Positions 6,474-16,263 of a stretch of 64,000 nucleotides of DNA are shown here, piece by piece. The first letter of the stretch is position 1. The number at the start of each line of letters is the position of its first letter. The stretch comes from Phyllobacterium sp. 628 (lineage in GTDB: Bacteria; Pseudomonadota; Alphaproteobacteria; Rhizobiales; Rhizobiaceae): assembly GCF_014189505.1 (NCBI RefSeq), contig NZ_CP050301.1, positions 317,501 to 381,500 on the forward strand, given 5' to 3'. The notes beneath the pieces are model-generated. The model saw only the letters and a list, made by a program, of their open reading frames with translations. It ran no database searches and had not been told where the DNA came from. The translations under genes and the position numbers were made by a program.

Positions 6474-9400
6474 TTAGAACTTTTTGCCAACGCGCAACCC
6501 GAATGCATGGTTCTGATTGTCTGCGCCGACGGTTGTACGGTAGTCAAAATTCGCGTTCCAATCGGTGTTAAGTTGTGCATCGAGCGAAAGACCGAGTGTG
6601 ACATAGTCGTTGCCGCTGCTTTCAGTGCTCAGATCATAGGGAAGCCCCGCCGTATCAGCATAACCAAGCCTGATCTGGCTCGACCCCTCAAAGTCATGCG
6701 TATATTCCGCACGGGCGCCTGGCTTCAACGCACCCCAATCCATCGGAATGGTGTATTCCATGCGCAAACCGAGAATGCCGGAGAGCGTATCGACAGTCTG
6801 GTCACCATATTTCAGCGCATATGCACCGCCGCTTTTTTCGGTAAAGCCATTCAGCCACGACCGGGAGAAATCAAACCGGCCATAGGGCGATATCAGCCAG
6901 GCATCGGTGCGATGCTCATAGCTTGCGGTAACAGAGCCGAATATCTGTTGGCCGTCACGATCGCCGGAGGCAAAATCGCCAGTCGAGGTGATATAGCGCT
7001 GGCTGCTGAAATCCAACCAGCTCCCACCGATCAAACCATCGATGAAGATCGACTTGACCGGCGAGTAGCTGCCATAGATCGCCGCACTATAGGCATGGGC
7101 ACGGCTTTGCGTACCGTTGTCGCCAATATCCGATGCATCCCGGCCATAGCCGAAACCAAAGCCGGCTACGAACTTCTTCGAGAAGCGGTAGTCCATACCG
7201 GCACTCACACCGATCGTCGTATAATCGAAATCCAGATCCCGATCATTGCGATCACCGAAATTCACAAAGCCGCCGGTCCACACTGCCAGTCTGCCAAGGT
7301 TCAAGTCCGGGGCTGGCTGGCTCTGCTTCTGCTTCTTCCGGTTCTCTTCAGCAAACGAATGCATGGCAAAATCAGGCACGCCATTCGCTGTTCCCGGCGT
7401 CGCACGGGGATCGAGCAGTTTGCGGAATGCTTCATCCATTTCGTCCGGATTATTTTCTTCAGAATATCCGAGCCTTATAGCCATGCTGTTGTTACGCCGG
7501 TCCCCTTCATCATGCAGTTGCTCAAGACGTGAATTGAAGTTCTGGATCTGGTTGGCAGCAAAGCGTTTGGCACTGTCGGCCTGTGCGGTCAGCAAGCCGA
7601 TAACCTCCGGATCCTTTGACGGGTCCGGACGCGCCGTGACAATGAAGGTGATCGTCGCCGGGCTCGATGTGCCATAGGGATTGGCGAGCGTGTATTGCAC
7701 CAGCAGATTGCCGGCGTAGTTGGGATCTGATGCATAAACCATGTCAAAGGCCGGCTGGTTTGCATCAATGCTCACAGGGCCTGCCGACCTGTCAGAAATG
7801 CTAACGATGCGTGCATTGGAGAAAGGCCCACCAGTTGATCCCTGCGTCAGGTCGACATGGACTGTCTGTCCAGCCAGCACTTCAACGGTACGCGACGCGG
7901 CCACTGGCGCTGGCGGCAGACGGCGGACTGTGACCTCATAGGTCTTCGTCGTTGTGTTGTCTTGCGCCGTGACAACCACTGCAATGCGGGTCTGACCGAC
8001 CGGCAGCTGTATTGCGGCGCTGGAGGAACCGGAACCAACGGCTTGGCCCTGAACGGTGATGGTCGCGCTCGGCGCGGTGGCCGTAGGCGTCAGCGACATG
8101 GTCTCGGTGGTACTGGGTACTTCCACGGTATAGCTGGTGACGGCGGACGAGAACCCCGGCTGCAACGTACCGGCACTTGGTGACAGGGCCGACAGATCCG
8201 CAATCGCCATTGGCGCGGCCACGTTGAATGTCACCGTTGCATTGTTTGCGCCGCCTGGACCGTTTGCAGCAAAGACGAGGCTGTCGGTGCCACTGAACGT
8301 GCTATTGGGCGTATAGGTGGCACTTCCGCTTTCGCTGATCACAGCGTTACCGTGAGATGGGGCCGTAACCAGAGAATAGGACAACGGACCTGCCCCTGTC
8401 GCCGTGACGGTAAAGGCTTTTGCCTGATTGAAGGCGACTGACACGGTTTGCGGTTGGGCAACCGGGGGCGCGACATTGACGATGATCGTCACAAGAGCCG
8501 GGGCTGATGTGCCCGATGCATTGGTTGCGGTGTAGGTGAATGAAGTCGTGCCGGAGAAACCCGTAGCCGGTTGGTAGGTTATGGCAGTGCCGCTGGCAGT
8601 AGCAGTGCCGGATGAAGGCGCCGATGCAATCGCCACGGATGTAGCTGTACCGGTAATATTGAGCGTAACGGGATTGGCACCACTGTTGAATGGTACTGTC
8701 GCGGTAACCGGATTTGCTACGGGTATGGCGTCGATAACAGTCACGGAATAGTTTTGCATGACAGTGAATGGTCCGGTTCCTGTCGAGCTGTCGGTTGCAG
8801 TAACGGTAAAGTTGGCATTGCCCACTGCTGTGGGAGCTCCACTGAGAACACCACCCGCCGACAAAGACAGACCCGCTGGCAACGCTCCGGCTGTAATGGC
8901 GTAAGTATAGCTGGCTGCACCACCACTTGCAGTGAATGTCTGGTTGTAGGCTGTGCCCACAATTGCACCTGGCAAGGCTCCTGCCGCCGGAGTCAAAGCA
9001 AGCGTTGGCGCATTGATCGTGATCGTGACCGTGGCTGGTGCAGAGGTGCCCGATGCATTCGTCGCGGTATAGGTGAAACTGTCAGGTCCAGCGCGTCCTG
9101 ATGTTGGCGTGTATGTGATCGACGTTCCCGAAGCCGCTGCTGTACCGTTGGTGCCTTGGGTGGCAATAGCAACCGAAGCCGCCGCGCCGCCCGTGATGTT
9201 CAACGTAATCGGATTGGCACTCGAGTTGTAGGCAACAATCGCCGAGACCGCGTTGGCAATCGGTGCCTGCTGGTTGACGATCAGCGAATAGGTCTGGCTT
9301 GCCGTGAATGGCGCACCGGCTCCTGACGAGCTATCGGTTGCCCTGATCGTGAAAGTGCCATTGCCAGCGGTGGTGGGTGTTCCACTGATGACACCACCTG

Positions 9401-12400
9401 CCGACAATACCAGGCCTGCCGGCAGAGCCCCGGATGTTATGGTGTAACTATAAGGTGCGGTACCACCCGTCGCTCCATTCAGCGATGCTGAGTACGGCGT
9501 TGCAACGGTAGCGTTTGCTAGGGTTGTTGGCGGCAAGGTGATGGTCGGTGCGTTGATGATGAGGGTATATGCCCGGCTTCCGGTAAAGTGTCCGGCGCTG
9601 GCCTCGGTCGCGGTAACAGTAAAGTTGGCGGTGACCTGCGCTGACGGTATGCCGCTGAGAACACCCGTTGCCGGATTCAGTGTAATGCCCGCTGGCAGAC
9701 TGCCTGCGGTTATCGCAAAGGTGTGGGGAGCCGTTCCTCCAGTAGCGCTTACGGTTTGTGAATACGGGATGCCAACTGTTCCGGCCGGGAGCGTTTCAGG
9801 GCTGACGATGACAGTCGGTGCAAAAATGGTCCAGTTATAGACTTGTGCTGCGGTAAAGCCATGAGCATCGGTCGCGGTGATAGTGATCGGGAATGACCCC
9901 GCGGCCGTTGGTGTTCCTGTGAACTGACCCGCAGAGTTGAGGCTGATGCCAATAGGCAAACTCCCGGCTGTCAGGGAGAAACTATAAGGTCCTGTCCCGC
10001 CTGTGGCGGAGAGGTTGGCAGTATAGGGCGTTCCGGCAATACCGTTGGGCAGCGTTGCAGGTGTTATAACGATTGTTGGTGCGTCAATGACCCAGGTATA
10101 GGCCCGTGTACCGGTAAAGCCGTTGGCATCGGTGGCGAGGAATGTTGTCGAAAACGTCCCCGATACAGTTGGTGTGCCAGATAGTTGGCCAGCCGAGTTG
10201 AACGACACGCCGGCGGGTAAGCTGCCACTGGACAAGGCAAAATTATAGGGCGCCACGCCGCCCGTGGCTGTTAAAGTCGCTGCATAGGGCGTACCGGCAG
10301 TGCCATTTGGCAAGGTTGCAGGTGCAACGGTGATTGTCGGAGCATCAATGACCCAGGTATAGGCTCGTGTACCGGTCTGACCGTTCGCATCGGTGGCGAG
10401 GAATGTCGTCGAAAACGTCCCCGATACAGTTGGTGTGCCAGATAGTTGGCCAGCCGAGTTGAATGATATGCCGGCGGGTAAGCTGCCGCTGCTCAAGGCA
10501 AAATTATAGGGCGCCACGCCGCCTGTGGCCGTCAAAGTGGCTGCATAGGGCGTACCGGCACTGCCATTGGGCAAGGTTGCAGGTGCCACAGTGATTGTCG
10601 GTGCTGACACCGATAATACATAGCTTTGGGTGATGGAAAACGGCGCACCAGTTCCGGTACTGCTATCCGTCGCTCTGATGTTGACGGAATAAGGTCCGGG
10701 TTGTGTTGGCGTTCCGGACATCACACCCGCTGAGGTAAAGGATATGCCCGCCGGCAAGCTGCCAGAAACCAGAGAATATGCGTAAGGCCCGGTACCCCCG
10801 GTTGTGCTGAACGGTTGTGAGTTAGCCTGGCCATAGGCGAGCGTAAGCGTGCCCGCTGCCGGTGTCATCGCGAGCGTAGGCGCCGTAATGGTCAGCGCAT
10901 AGTTCTGGCTGGCAGTGGCAGACCCGTTGTCGGTCGCAGTGAGCGCGAAGTTGAAGGTTCCGGCAGCAGTCGGAGTTCCGGAGATGTTTCCACTCGATGA
11001 GATTGATATGCCGGCAGGCAGTGCTCCCGCTGTGAGTGCGTAAGTATAAGGCGCAGTGCCACCTGTTGCAGGATTGATCGAGGCTGAATATGCCACACCG
11101 ATCTGGCCGCTGGCGAAGGTGGTGGCTGGCAAGACAAGAATAGACGGGTCGACAGACAGCGAATAGTTTTGTGTAACGCTGAATGGACCGCTTCCGGTCG
11201 AGCTATCCGTCGCCGTAATTGAGAAACTGAACGGACCCGCTGCCGTTGGCGTGCCGCTGAGAACAGCGCCCGACAGGGTCAGACCAGATGGCAAGGCACC
11301 AGCCGTTACGGCATAGGTATAATTGGCAGTGCCACCAGATGCCGTGAATGTCTGGCTATAGGCCGTACCGACTGTCGCAGCCGGGATAGCACCCCCCGCC
11401 GGAGCCAAAGCCAATGTGGGCGGACTGATGGTAATCGTAACGGTGGCCGGCGCTGATGTGCCGGAAGCATTCGTTGCCGTATAGGTGAAACTGTCAGGTC
11501 CGGCACGACCGGCTATCGGCGTATAGGTTATGGATGTTCCAGATGCCGTGGCAGTACCGTTGGTGCCTTGGGTGCCAACAGCGACTGAAGTCGCTGTGCC
11601 CGTGATGTTCAGCGTGATCGGATTGGCAACCGAATTGAATGCAACTGTTGCAGAGACCGGGTTTGCGACCGGCGCAGGCGGATTGACCGTGATGGAATAA
11701 TTGCGTGTGACGCTGAACGGGGCGCTCGGTCCCGTCGAGCTGTCGCTTGCAGTCACAGAGAAAGTGAAGGAACCCGCTGCCGTTGGCGTGCCACTGAGGA
11801 CATTGCCCGACAAAGTGAGACCAGCAGGCAAAGCGCCCGCTGTGATGGAATAGGCGTATGCGGCCGCACCACCAGATGCCGTGAACGTCTGATTATAGGC
11901 TGCACCAACAGTCGCAGATGGCAAGGCACCAGATGCCGGCGTCATGGATAGTGTGGGTGGGCTGACAGTGATTGTAGCCGTGGCTGGTACCGAGGTGCCA
12001 CCGGCATTCGTCGCCGTATAGGTAAAACTGTCAGGCCCGGCATATCCGGCCGTTGGCGTGTAGGTTATCGAGGTTCCTGAAGCGGTGGCCGTGCCGTGCG
12101 TGCCCTGGCTGGCGACAGCAACCGAAGCCGCTGCGCCGCCGGTCAGATTCAAGGTGATCGGATTGGCACTCGAATTATAGGCAACTATCGCCGAGACCGC
12201 ATTCGCAACGGGTGGCGCCACATTAACCACGGTGACCGTAACAGTATCCAACTTGAAGAACGGGCAGTTACAATCTGAACTGGTGCTACTTTCCCTCGCG
12301 ACGATATCGAATGTATAGGTTCCAGCCGCTGACGGCGTCCCTGTCAGACTGCCGTTGCTTGCAAGACTGACGCCGGGAGGCAAAGTACCGCTATTGACGG

Positions 12401-13145
12401 TGTAGGTATAAGGCGCAATGCCTCCGGTGGTCGCAAACGATGCGGTGCTCGGCTGCCCCACGGCCAAAGTCGGATTTAGGGGCGACGTCGTCATGATCGG
12501 ATTGGCAACCGTAGCACCATAAGATTTCTGAGCTGTTGTACCCACATTATCGGTTGCCTCAACAACCAGTGTATGCGCACCTCGCTCCGTCGGCGTGCCC
12601 GACAAAGTGCTGCCGCTGAGCGTTATCCCCGGCACGCCGCCTGACACCAGCGAGAACGTATAGGGCGCAACGCCGCCACTAGCTGAAAGGGTTTGGTTGA
12701 AGCTGACACCGGCCCGCATGGAGCCAAGTGCGCCGGGCGAAATGGTCATCGTCGAAGCTGGACCGATCGTGACATTGACTAGAATCGATTGGGCAGATGC
12801 GCCAGCAAGCACAAAACTATCAGTGGTCGCTACATCAGCTCCACCATTATGCGAATACTCAATCAGCCCGGAGTTTATATTCAGAACAGTCACTGTTCCA
12901 TGCTGAGGCTGCGTTGTCACTGATGGGTTATTCAAGCCAAACGGGTCGCACGTCACTGTAATCTGCGCAGAACCTCCATGTACAACCGACATATTGTACG
13001 GGCCGCAATTCTGTGCCGCCGCCGGATTTGAGAACAGCAAGCTCGCGCCGATAAGCAGGAAAAAACCTATGCAGATCGTCAGTAGGTTGTCCGGAACCCG
13101 ACTGATCCGGCCGCTAAAAGCTGACAAGTTTCCCGCATTCCCCAT
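6474..13145 (-). CDS. Giant Ig-repeat autotransporter adhesin
   Basis: About 2,223 residues from ATG 13145, preceded by GGGGGGCGAG; a GTG at 13202 is in frame but less likely. A long signal peptide (NLLTICIGFFLLIGASLLF...AAAQ) is followed by 12 putative-Ig (He_PIG) modules with the core LPAG...SG.LSGTPT..G.F, interspersed with five VANPVSATV...FTYTATNASGTS modules and a cadherin-like beta-sandwich domain (LSALSPSAGTLQPGFSSAVT...). An alpha-helical linker with ANQIQNFNSRLEQL leads to a C-terminal beta-barrel of about 270 residues ending in Phe (VGKKF), the signature of type Va secretion. It is expected to be displayed on the outer membrane as an adhesin. Upstream DNA is very AT-rich, consistent with silencing-type regulation. 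Confidence 0.9.
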   Translation of the reverse strand: MGNAGNLSAFSGRISRVPDNLLTICIGFFLLIGASLLFSNPAAAQNCGPYNMSVVHGGSAQITVTCDPFGLNNPSVTTQPQHGTVTVLNINSGLIEYSHNGGADVATTDSFVLAGASAQSILVNVTIGPASTMTISPGALGSMRAGVSFNQTLSASGGVAPYTFSLVSGGVPGITLSGSTLSGTPTERGAHTLVVEATDNVGTTAQKSYGATVANPIMTTSPLNPTLAVGQPSTASFATTGGIAPYTYTVNSGTLPPGVSLASNGSLTGTPSAAGTYTFDIVARESSTSSDCNCPFFKLDTVTVTVVNVAPPVANAVSAIVAYNSSANPITLNLTGGAAASVAVASQGTHGTATASGTSITYTPTAGYAGPDSFTYTATNAGGTSVPATATITVSPPTLSMTPASGALPSATVGAAYNQTFTASGGAAAYAYSITAGALPAGLTLSGNVLSGTPTAAGSFTFSVTASDSSTGPSAPFSVTRNYSITVNPPAPVANPVSATVAFNSVANPITLNITGTATSVAVGTQGTNGTATASGTSITYTPIAGRAGPDSFTYTATNASGTSAPATVTITISPPTLALAPAGGAIPAATVGTAYSQTFTASGGTANYTYAVTAGALPSGLTLSGAVLSGTPTAAGPFSFSITATDSSTGSGPFSVTQNYSLSVDPSILVLPATTFASGQIGVAYSASINPATGGTAPYTYALTAGALPAGISISSSGNISGTPTAAGTFNFALTATDNGSATASQNYALTITAPTLAMTPAAGTLTLAYGQANSQPFSTTGGTGPYAYSLVSGSLPAGISFTSAGVMSGTPTQPGPYSVNIRATDSSTGTGAPFSITQSYVLSVSAPTITVAPATLPNGSAGTPYAATLTATGGVAPYNFALSSGSLPAGISFNSAGQLSGTPTVSGTFSTTFLATDANGQTGTRAYTWVIDAPTITVAPATLPNGTAGTPYAATLTATGGVAPYNFALSSGSLPAGVSFNSAGQLSGTPTVSGTFSTTFLATDANGFTGTRAYTWVIDAPTIVITPATLPNGIAGTPYTANLSATGGTGPYSFSLTAGSLPIGISLNSAGQFTGTPTAAGSFPITITATDAHGFTAAQVYNWTIFAPTVIVSPETLPAGTVGIPYSQTVSATGGTAPHTFAITAGSLPAGITLNPATGVLSGIPSAQVTANFTVTATEASAGHFTGSRAYTLIINAPTITLPPTTLANATVATPYSASLNGATGGTAPYSYTITSGALPAGLVLSAGGVISGTPTTAGNGTFTIRATDSSSGAGAPFTASQTYSLIVNQQAPIANAVSAIVAYNSSANPITLNITGGAAASVAIATQGTNGTAAASGTSITYTPTSGRAGPDSFTYTATNASGTSAPATVTITINAPTLALTPAAGALPGAIVGTAYNQTFTASGGAASYTYAITAGALPAGLSLSAGGVLSGAPTAVGNANFTVTATDSSTGTGPFTVMQNYSVTVIDAIPVANPVTATVPFNSGANPVTLNITGTATSVAIASAPSSGTATASGTAITYQPATGFSGTTSFTYTATNASGTSAPALVTIIVNVAPPVAQPQTVSVAFNQAKAFTVTATGAGPLSYSLVTAPSHGNAVISESGSATYTPNSTFSGTDSLVFAANGPGGANNATVTFNVAAPMAIADLSALSPSAGTLQPGFSSAVTSYTVEVPSTTETMSLTPTATAPSATITVQGQAVGSGSSSAAIQLPVGQTRIAVVVTAQDNTTTKTYEVTVRRLPPAPVAASRTVEVLAGQTVHVDLTQGSTGGPFSNARIVSISDRSAGPVSIDANQPAFDMVYASDPNYAGNLLVQYTLANPYGTSSPATITFIVTARPDPSKDPEVIGLLTAQADSAKRFAANQIQNFNSRLEQLHDEGDRRNNSMAIRLGYSEENNPDEMDEAFRKLLDPRATPGTANGVPDFAMHSFAEENRKKQKQSQPAPDLNLGRLAVWTGGFVNFGDRNDRDLDFDYTTIGVSAGMDYRFSKKFVAGFGFGYGRDASDIGDNGTQSRAHAYSAAIYGSYSPVKSIFIDGLIGGSWLDFSSQRYITSTGDFASGDRDGQQIFGSVTASYEHRTDAWLISPYGRFDFSRSWLNGFTEKSGGAYALKYGDQTVDTLSGILGLRMEYTIPMDWGALKPGARAEYTHDFEGSSQIRLGYADTAGLPYDLSTESSGNDYVTLGLSLDAQLNTDWNANFDYRTTVGADNQNHAFGLRVGKKF
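10084..10605 (-). repeat. Tandem duplication of an 87-codon Ig module
   Basis: Two units of 261 bases (10084-10344 and 10345-10605) are almost identical in DNA and protein, far closer than the other modules. Both encode an Ig module with LSSGSLPAG and FNSAGQLSGTPTVSGTF. This points to a recent duplication or ongoing recombination inside the autotransporter gene. Confidence 0.75.
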
Positions 13146-13840
13146 CTCGCCCCCCGGCTGAGAAATTGACCAGACTGAAGTACAGTCTGAATCGCCCCAC
13201 ACGTTACAGTCAGCTCACCAGAAATATAACTGATATCTCAGCGGCTCCTGAAACAATTATGTTCGAATAAGAAAGTCAATATCTACTTAAATAGAACTTA
13301 GAGAATCTAATTCTATTTTTTTGGTAGTTGTAAAAATAACATCAATTTCCACTATACGACATAGTTTTACATAAAATACGATATAACATCACATACCGTT
13401 ATGTATACTTTATTGAACAGAAAAACTTCATTTTTACAGAGAACCTGTTATGCGGTTAAATACATGATTCTATTTGATACAATGAAAAACAATTCTAATA
13501 TACGAGCAACAATACAATGAAAACGCTGCTTATAATGGTGAATTACCCAATATATTCAGTATTCCAAGACGCATATTCTCGCTTCTTGTAGTTTCGCTGC
13601 AAATTTTGCAGTTCACTCGCTTTGATAGGTTCTACGGAAATTTGGAATATCGAATGGAGAGCATAACTTTGGGGGACCGGCTAAAGTCGCTTTCAGCCCT
13701 AAAGGTCAATGATCGCGCGGATACAATCGGCCCGTCACGCAACCGGCATTCTTAAAAACTGGTTTGTTATGGGCACACACTAGCCGATCAGAGAGACGAG
13801 AAGCGGTTTGTGCTTTTCGTTCCAAGCGTTTTCCGCGCCG
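13146..13840. other. Long AT-rich intergenic region
   Basis: About 690 bases without a supported gene. Positions 13250-13560 are strongly A+T rich with many TA steps, the kind of DNA bound by MucR/H-NS-like proteins in this order, and it probably contains the autotransporter promoter. A 24-codon ORF at 13517 has no ribosome site and was not accepted. Confidence 0.5.
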
Positions 13841-13987
13841 CTACCCCATACCCCGGAACAATCCGACAATCCGACCCAGCACGCTCATAGCAGGATAAAA
13901 CAGCACGGAACTCACGCCGGTGGCAAAGATCAGCACCAGCACAAACTGCACCGGCGAGAGCAATTGCGGAGCTTGCGGCTCATCCAT
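13841..13987 (-). CDS. Small membrane protein (48 residues) in MCE operon
   Basis: The ORF starts ATG 13987 behind AAGGGA and ends at TAG 13841-13843. The product begins MDEPQAPQLLSPVQ, has one membrane segment (FVLVLIFATGVSSVLFYPAM) and ends with a basic/Gly tail (RIVGLFRGMG). The start lies 3 bases after the upstream lipoprotein stop, so the two are probably co-translated. No family recognised. Its place beside an MCE protein and a lipoprotein suggests an inner-membrane accessory to that transport system. Confidence 0.6.
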   Translation of the reverse strand: MDEPQAPQLLSPVQFVLVLIFATGVSSVLFYPAMSVLGRIVGLFRGMG

Positions 13988-13990
13988 GCA

Positions 13991-14356
13991 TCATCCCTTC
14001 GTTTTGCGCGCCTCGAATGCGATCCGTACCTTTTCCGCCTGTTTCAGCAGCGTGTCCTTGCAGGTCTTGCGGTCAAGATCAGAGGGCTGTTTCGGCGAGG
14101 CAATCAACCCTTTCAGCCAGCCGCGCACGGTTCTGTCAGCCTCGTCAGGCGAACGGCCGAGCGCCTTCAGGATCGTCTCGCTGCTTTCAATCGCCGAGTA
14201 ATGCGGCTCGCGCCCCAATACGTCCTGACATTGATAGGAGGTCGTGACCAGTTGCTTCACGTCAGCCACGAGACTGGCTTCACCGCCCCCTGCCGTGGTT
14301 GTGCAACCGGCAAGCATCACAATTCCAAGTCCTGTATTGATTATTGCCAGCCGCAT
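13991..14356 (-). CDS. Small lipoprotein, function unknown
   Basis: From ATG 14356 (GGGGGAT ribosome site) the 121-residue product has a lipoprotein signal: MRLAIINTGLGIVMLAGC with a lipobox MLAGC and Cys18. An earlier in-frame start at 14389 would place residues before the signal and is less likely. The mature part (DVKQLVTTSYQCQDVLG..., then a helical, charged region ending EARKTKG) has two further Cys (Q-C-Q and K-T-C-K) that could pair. No known family is evident. It sits between an MCE protein gene and a 48-residue membrane protein, all on the minus strand, so it is likely part of the same lipid-transport machine. That is context, not proof. Confidence 0.65.
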   Translation of the reverse strand: MRLAIINTGLGIVMLAGCTTTAGGGEASLVADVKQLVTTSYQCQDVLGREPHYSAIESSETILKALGRSPDEADRTVRGWLKGLIASPKQPSDLDRKTCKDTLLKQAEKVRIAFEARKTKG

Positions 14357-14439
14357 CGCATCCCCCATCTGGCTTTCAACGCTATCCATCCAGCGGAAAA
14401 GTGTCGAGTGTTACCTCGGCTCGCCAATGCCCCTCAGGC

Positions 14440-15426
14440 TTAGCGCTTGCCATTATATTCCGGCACCTTGCTGTCGCCGCCAAACAACAACTCTTGCGGG
14501 TTGCGGTCAAAATCCGTTACGGCGCGCTCGACATTCCCCACCGACTGCCGCGCATTGGAAATGAACAACTGCACCCTACGCAGTTTTTCGCCCGTGTAGG
14601 CACTCAACGTTTTCAGGATCGGCTCCATTCGCGCCTGCAGACTATCGGCAGTCTCGCGATAAGATTTCAGCTGTTCGCGAACATTGCTGACAGTGCTGCC
14701 TTTGTCCTCGGACAGTTCCCTGTCCAGACGGGCCAGTTGGTCATCCACCTTCACCGAGGCATCGTTGATGCGTGACATGGTATCGCGTGCATCGTGAATG
14801 ACGGCCTGCACATCCTGGGCGCGCTGGCCGTAATCATTGATGATTTTAGAACTGTCAGCCAGCTTGTCCGTATATTCCTTGGCGGCACGCGCCCGCTCCA
14901 GCGCGGGGCCCTTCATTTCGTTGAGATAATTCTCCGTATCATCCATCGCGCGGTCAACGCGCTGAAGAATGTCCTGTGCCGTCTGCACCAATGTCTTCAA
15001 CGAGGTCGGATCAATGTCGATACGCGCAATCGTATCTTCCTTTTCCGCCTCTTCCAGCAGCAGGGGCTCATTGCTCTTGCCGCCCTTCAACTCGATATAG
15101 GCCTGTCCGTTGAGCAGCACGAAAGCCAGTGCCGCCTGCGTCGAGCGGGTGATCGGCGTGGTCGAGTCGATCTTTGTCTGCGCAATCACCACTTCGGGGT
15201 TGCTGGCATCAATGAAAAGCCGCGTAACTTCACCCACCTTCAAGCCATTGAACAGAACCTGGCTCTTCACATTAAGACCAGTGACAGAGCCTGGCACCCG
15301 GATTTCCAGCATCGATTGCGGACGGGTGTCACCCAGCCGTTCAATCCAGTAGACAAAGCCAAACGCCAGCAGGCTCACCAGCAAGGTGAACATTCCGACC
15401 AGAAGATAATTGGCTTTGGTTTCCAT
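14440..15426 (-). CDS. MCE/MlaD family substrate-binding protein
   Basis: The 328-residue protein opens METKANYLLVGMFTLLVSLLAFGFVYW, a single N-terminal membrane anchor typical of MlaD proteins. The MCE domain follows at about 40-120 (SVTGLNVKSQVLFNGLKVGEV, then LLNGQAYIEL). Residues about 150-300 form a long amphipathic helix region, as in MCE proteins that make a tube or needle across the periplasm. It should bind and pass phospholipids between membranes. The usual MlaE permease and MlaF ATPase are not next to it: no minus-strand gene lies directly upstream. It either works with a permease/ATPase encoded elsewhere or this is an incomplete operon. The downstream lipoprotein and small membrane protein are likely partners. 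Confidence 0.85.
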   Translation of the reverse strand: METKANYLLVGMFTLLVSLLAFGFVYWIERLGDTRPQSMLEIRVPGSVTGLNVKSQVLFNGLKVGEVTRLFIDASNPEVVIAQTKIDSTTPITRSTQAALAFVLLNGQAYIELKGGKSNEPLLLEEAEKEDTIARIDIDPTSLKTLVQTAQDILQRVDRAMDDTENYLNEMKGPALERARAAKEYTDKLADSSKIINDYGQRAQDVQAVIHDARDTMSRINDASVKVDDQLARLDRELSEDKGSTVSNVREQLKSYRETADSLQARMEPILKTLSAYTGEKLRRVQLFISNARQSVGNVERAVTDFDRNPQELLFGGDSKVPEYNGKR

Positions 15427-15594
15427 ACATGTTCCGTTTGATCGCAGCTGCCTGAGTTCTGAAACTGCGATTGACCTGTCATATTCCTAGCTGGACGCTC
15501 CATCAAACGCCACCACCATCTTCTTTGTTCCGGGCAGAACTGTGTTTTCGCCCGTCACTCAATGGCCGGTTACAACACGTCGCAAAACGCGGGA

Positions 15595-15730
15595 GTTACG
15601 GCCAAATGCCGTTACGTAACCAAAAAACGTAACAGCCTTTATCAACAGGCTGTGTGTTACGTCACCACATTGTTGCCCGTTAGGGAACGCAACCTTATCA
15701 AGTTCATGCAAGTGATTCGCATTCGTTACG
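15595..15730. promoter_or_regulatory. Cluster of six GTTACG motifs, candidate operator
   Basis: GTTACG or its complement occurs at 15595, 15611, 15615 (forming the perfect palindrome GTTACGTAAC at 15611-15620), 15628, 15656 and 15725. Six copies of a 6-mer in 136 bases is far above chance. A stem-loop ACAGCCT/AGGCTGT (15632-15653) lies among them. The cluster occupies the gap before the gene at 15746, whose product begins with a strongly basic helix. No regulator with this site is known to me. Confidence 0.45.
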
Positions 15731-15745
15731 GCACAGACATACCCA

Positions 15746-16213
15746 ATGGCATTATCCAACGCAGAGAGACAAAAACGGCACCGTGAGCGGCAGAAGCAAA
15801 AGCTCGCCGCCGCCGCACCGAACCTCGCAAGCCAGTATGAAACCATCGGCGCGGATCTGCGCGAAAAGCTCTACAGCCTCATCAACGCTGAAAATGACCG
15901 GCGCAGCGTTCTGCGCGATGGCACAGGAAAAGCGCTTGAACTAACCGATTTCAGCCGCGTTATCCTCGATATTGCCCTCAACGAAGATCATTCCGGCCTC
16001 GCCGACAAGGCGCGCATGATCCTTTTGGGTGCGTTGTGCATGGGCGAAAGCTCGGACAATGAAATCCGCGAAGCACGCCTGCAAAAGGAAGCCCGGCTTG
16101 CCGGTCAGCAGCGCGCCGAAGATGCAACGGCGCAGGAGGAGGAACCGGAAACGGATATGCCGGGCCAGATCAGCCCGCTCGAACATTATATCCGCGTGCC
16201 CAATTTCGGTTAG
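15746..16213 (+). CDS. Hypothetical protein with basic N-terminal helix
   Basis: A 155-residue soluble protein. The start MALSNAERQKRHRERQKQKL is a highly basic helix like those at the N termini of small-terminase-like or DNA-binding proteins. The middle (DLREKLYSLINAENDRRSVL, then LADKARMILLGALC) is helical, and the C terminus is acidic (EEEPETDM). No catalytic motif is visible and no signal or membrane segment is present. It is preceded by the GTTACG cluster, so it may be autoregulated through it. The following SDR gene starts 50 bases later on the same strand. Function unknown. Confidence 0.65.
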   Translation: MALSNAERQKRHRERQKQKLAAAAPNLASQYETIGADLREKLYSLINAENDRRSVLRDGTGKALELTDFSRVILDIALNEDHSGLADKARMILLGALCMGESSDNEIREARLQKEARLAGQQRAEDATAQEEEPETDMPGQISPLEHYIRVPNFG

Positions 16214-16263
16214 ACTGCCGCTTGCCCATATAGTTCCATCGAAGCCAAGCAGGAGATTACCCC

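Noticed and set aside
6507..7532. 341-codon plus-strand ORF inside the autotransporter gene
   Set aside because: Antisense to the conserved beta-barrel; Ile/Arg-rich product without family features or ribosome site.
8000..12400. Repeats that could suggest a CRISPR or other noncoding array
   Set aside because: The repeats are in-frame Ig modules of a single ORF with protein-level conservation, and no short repeat-spacer pattern exists.
13517..13591. 24-codon ORF in the AT-rich region
   Set aside because: No ribosome site, no conservation evidence and weak coding character.
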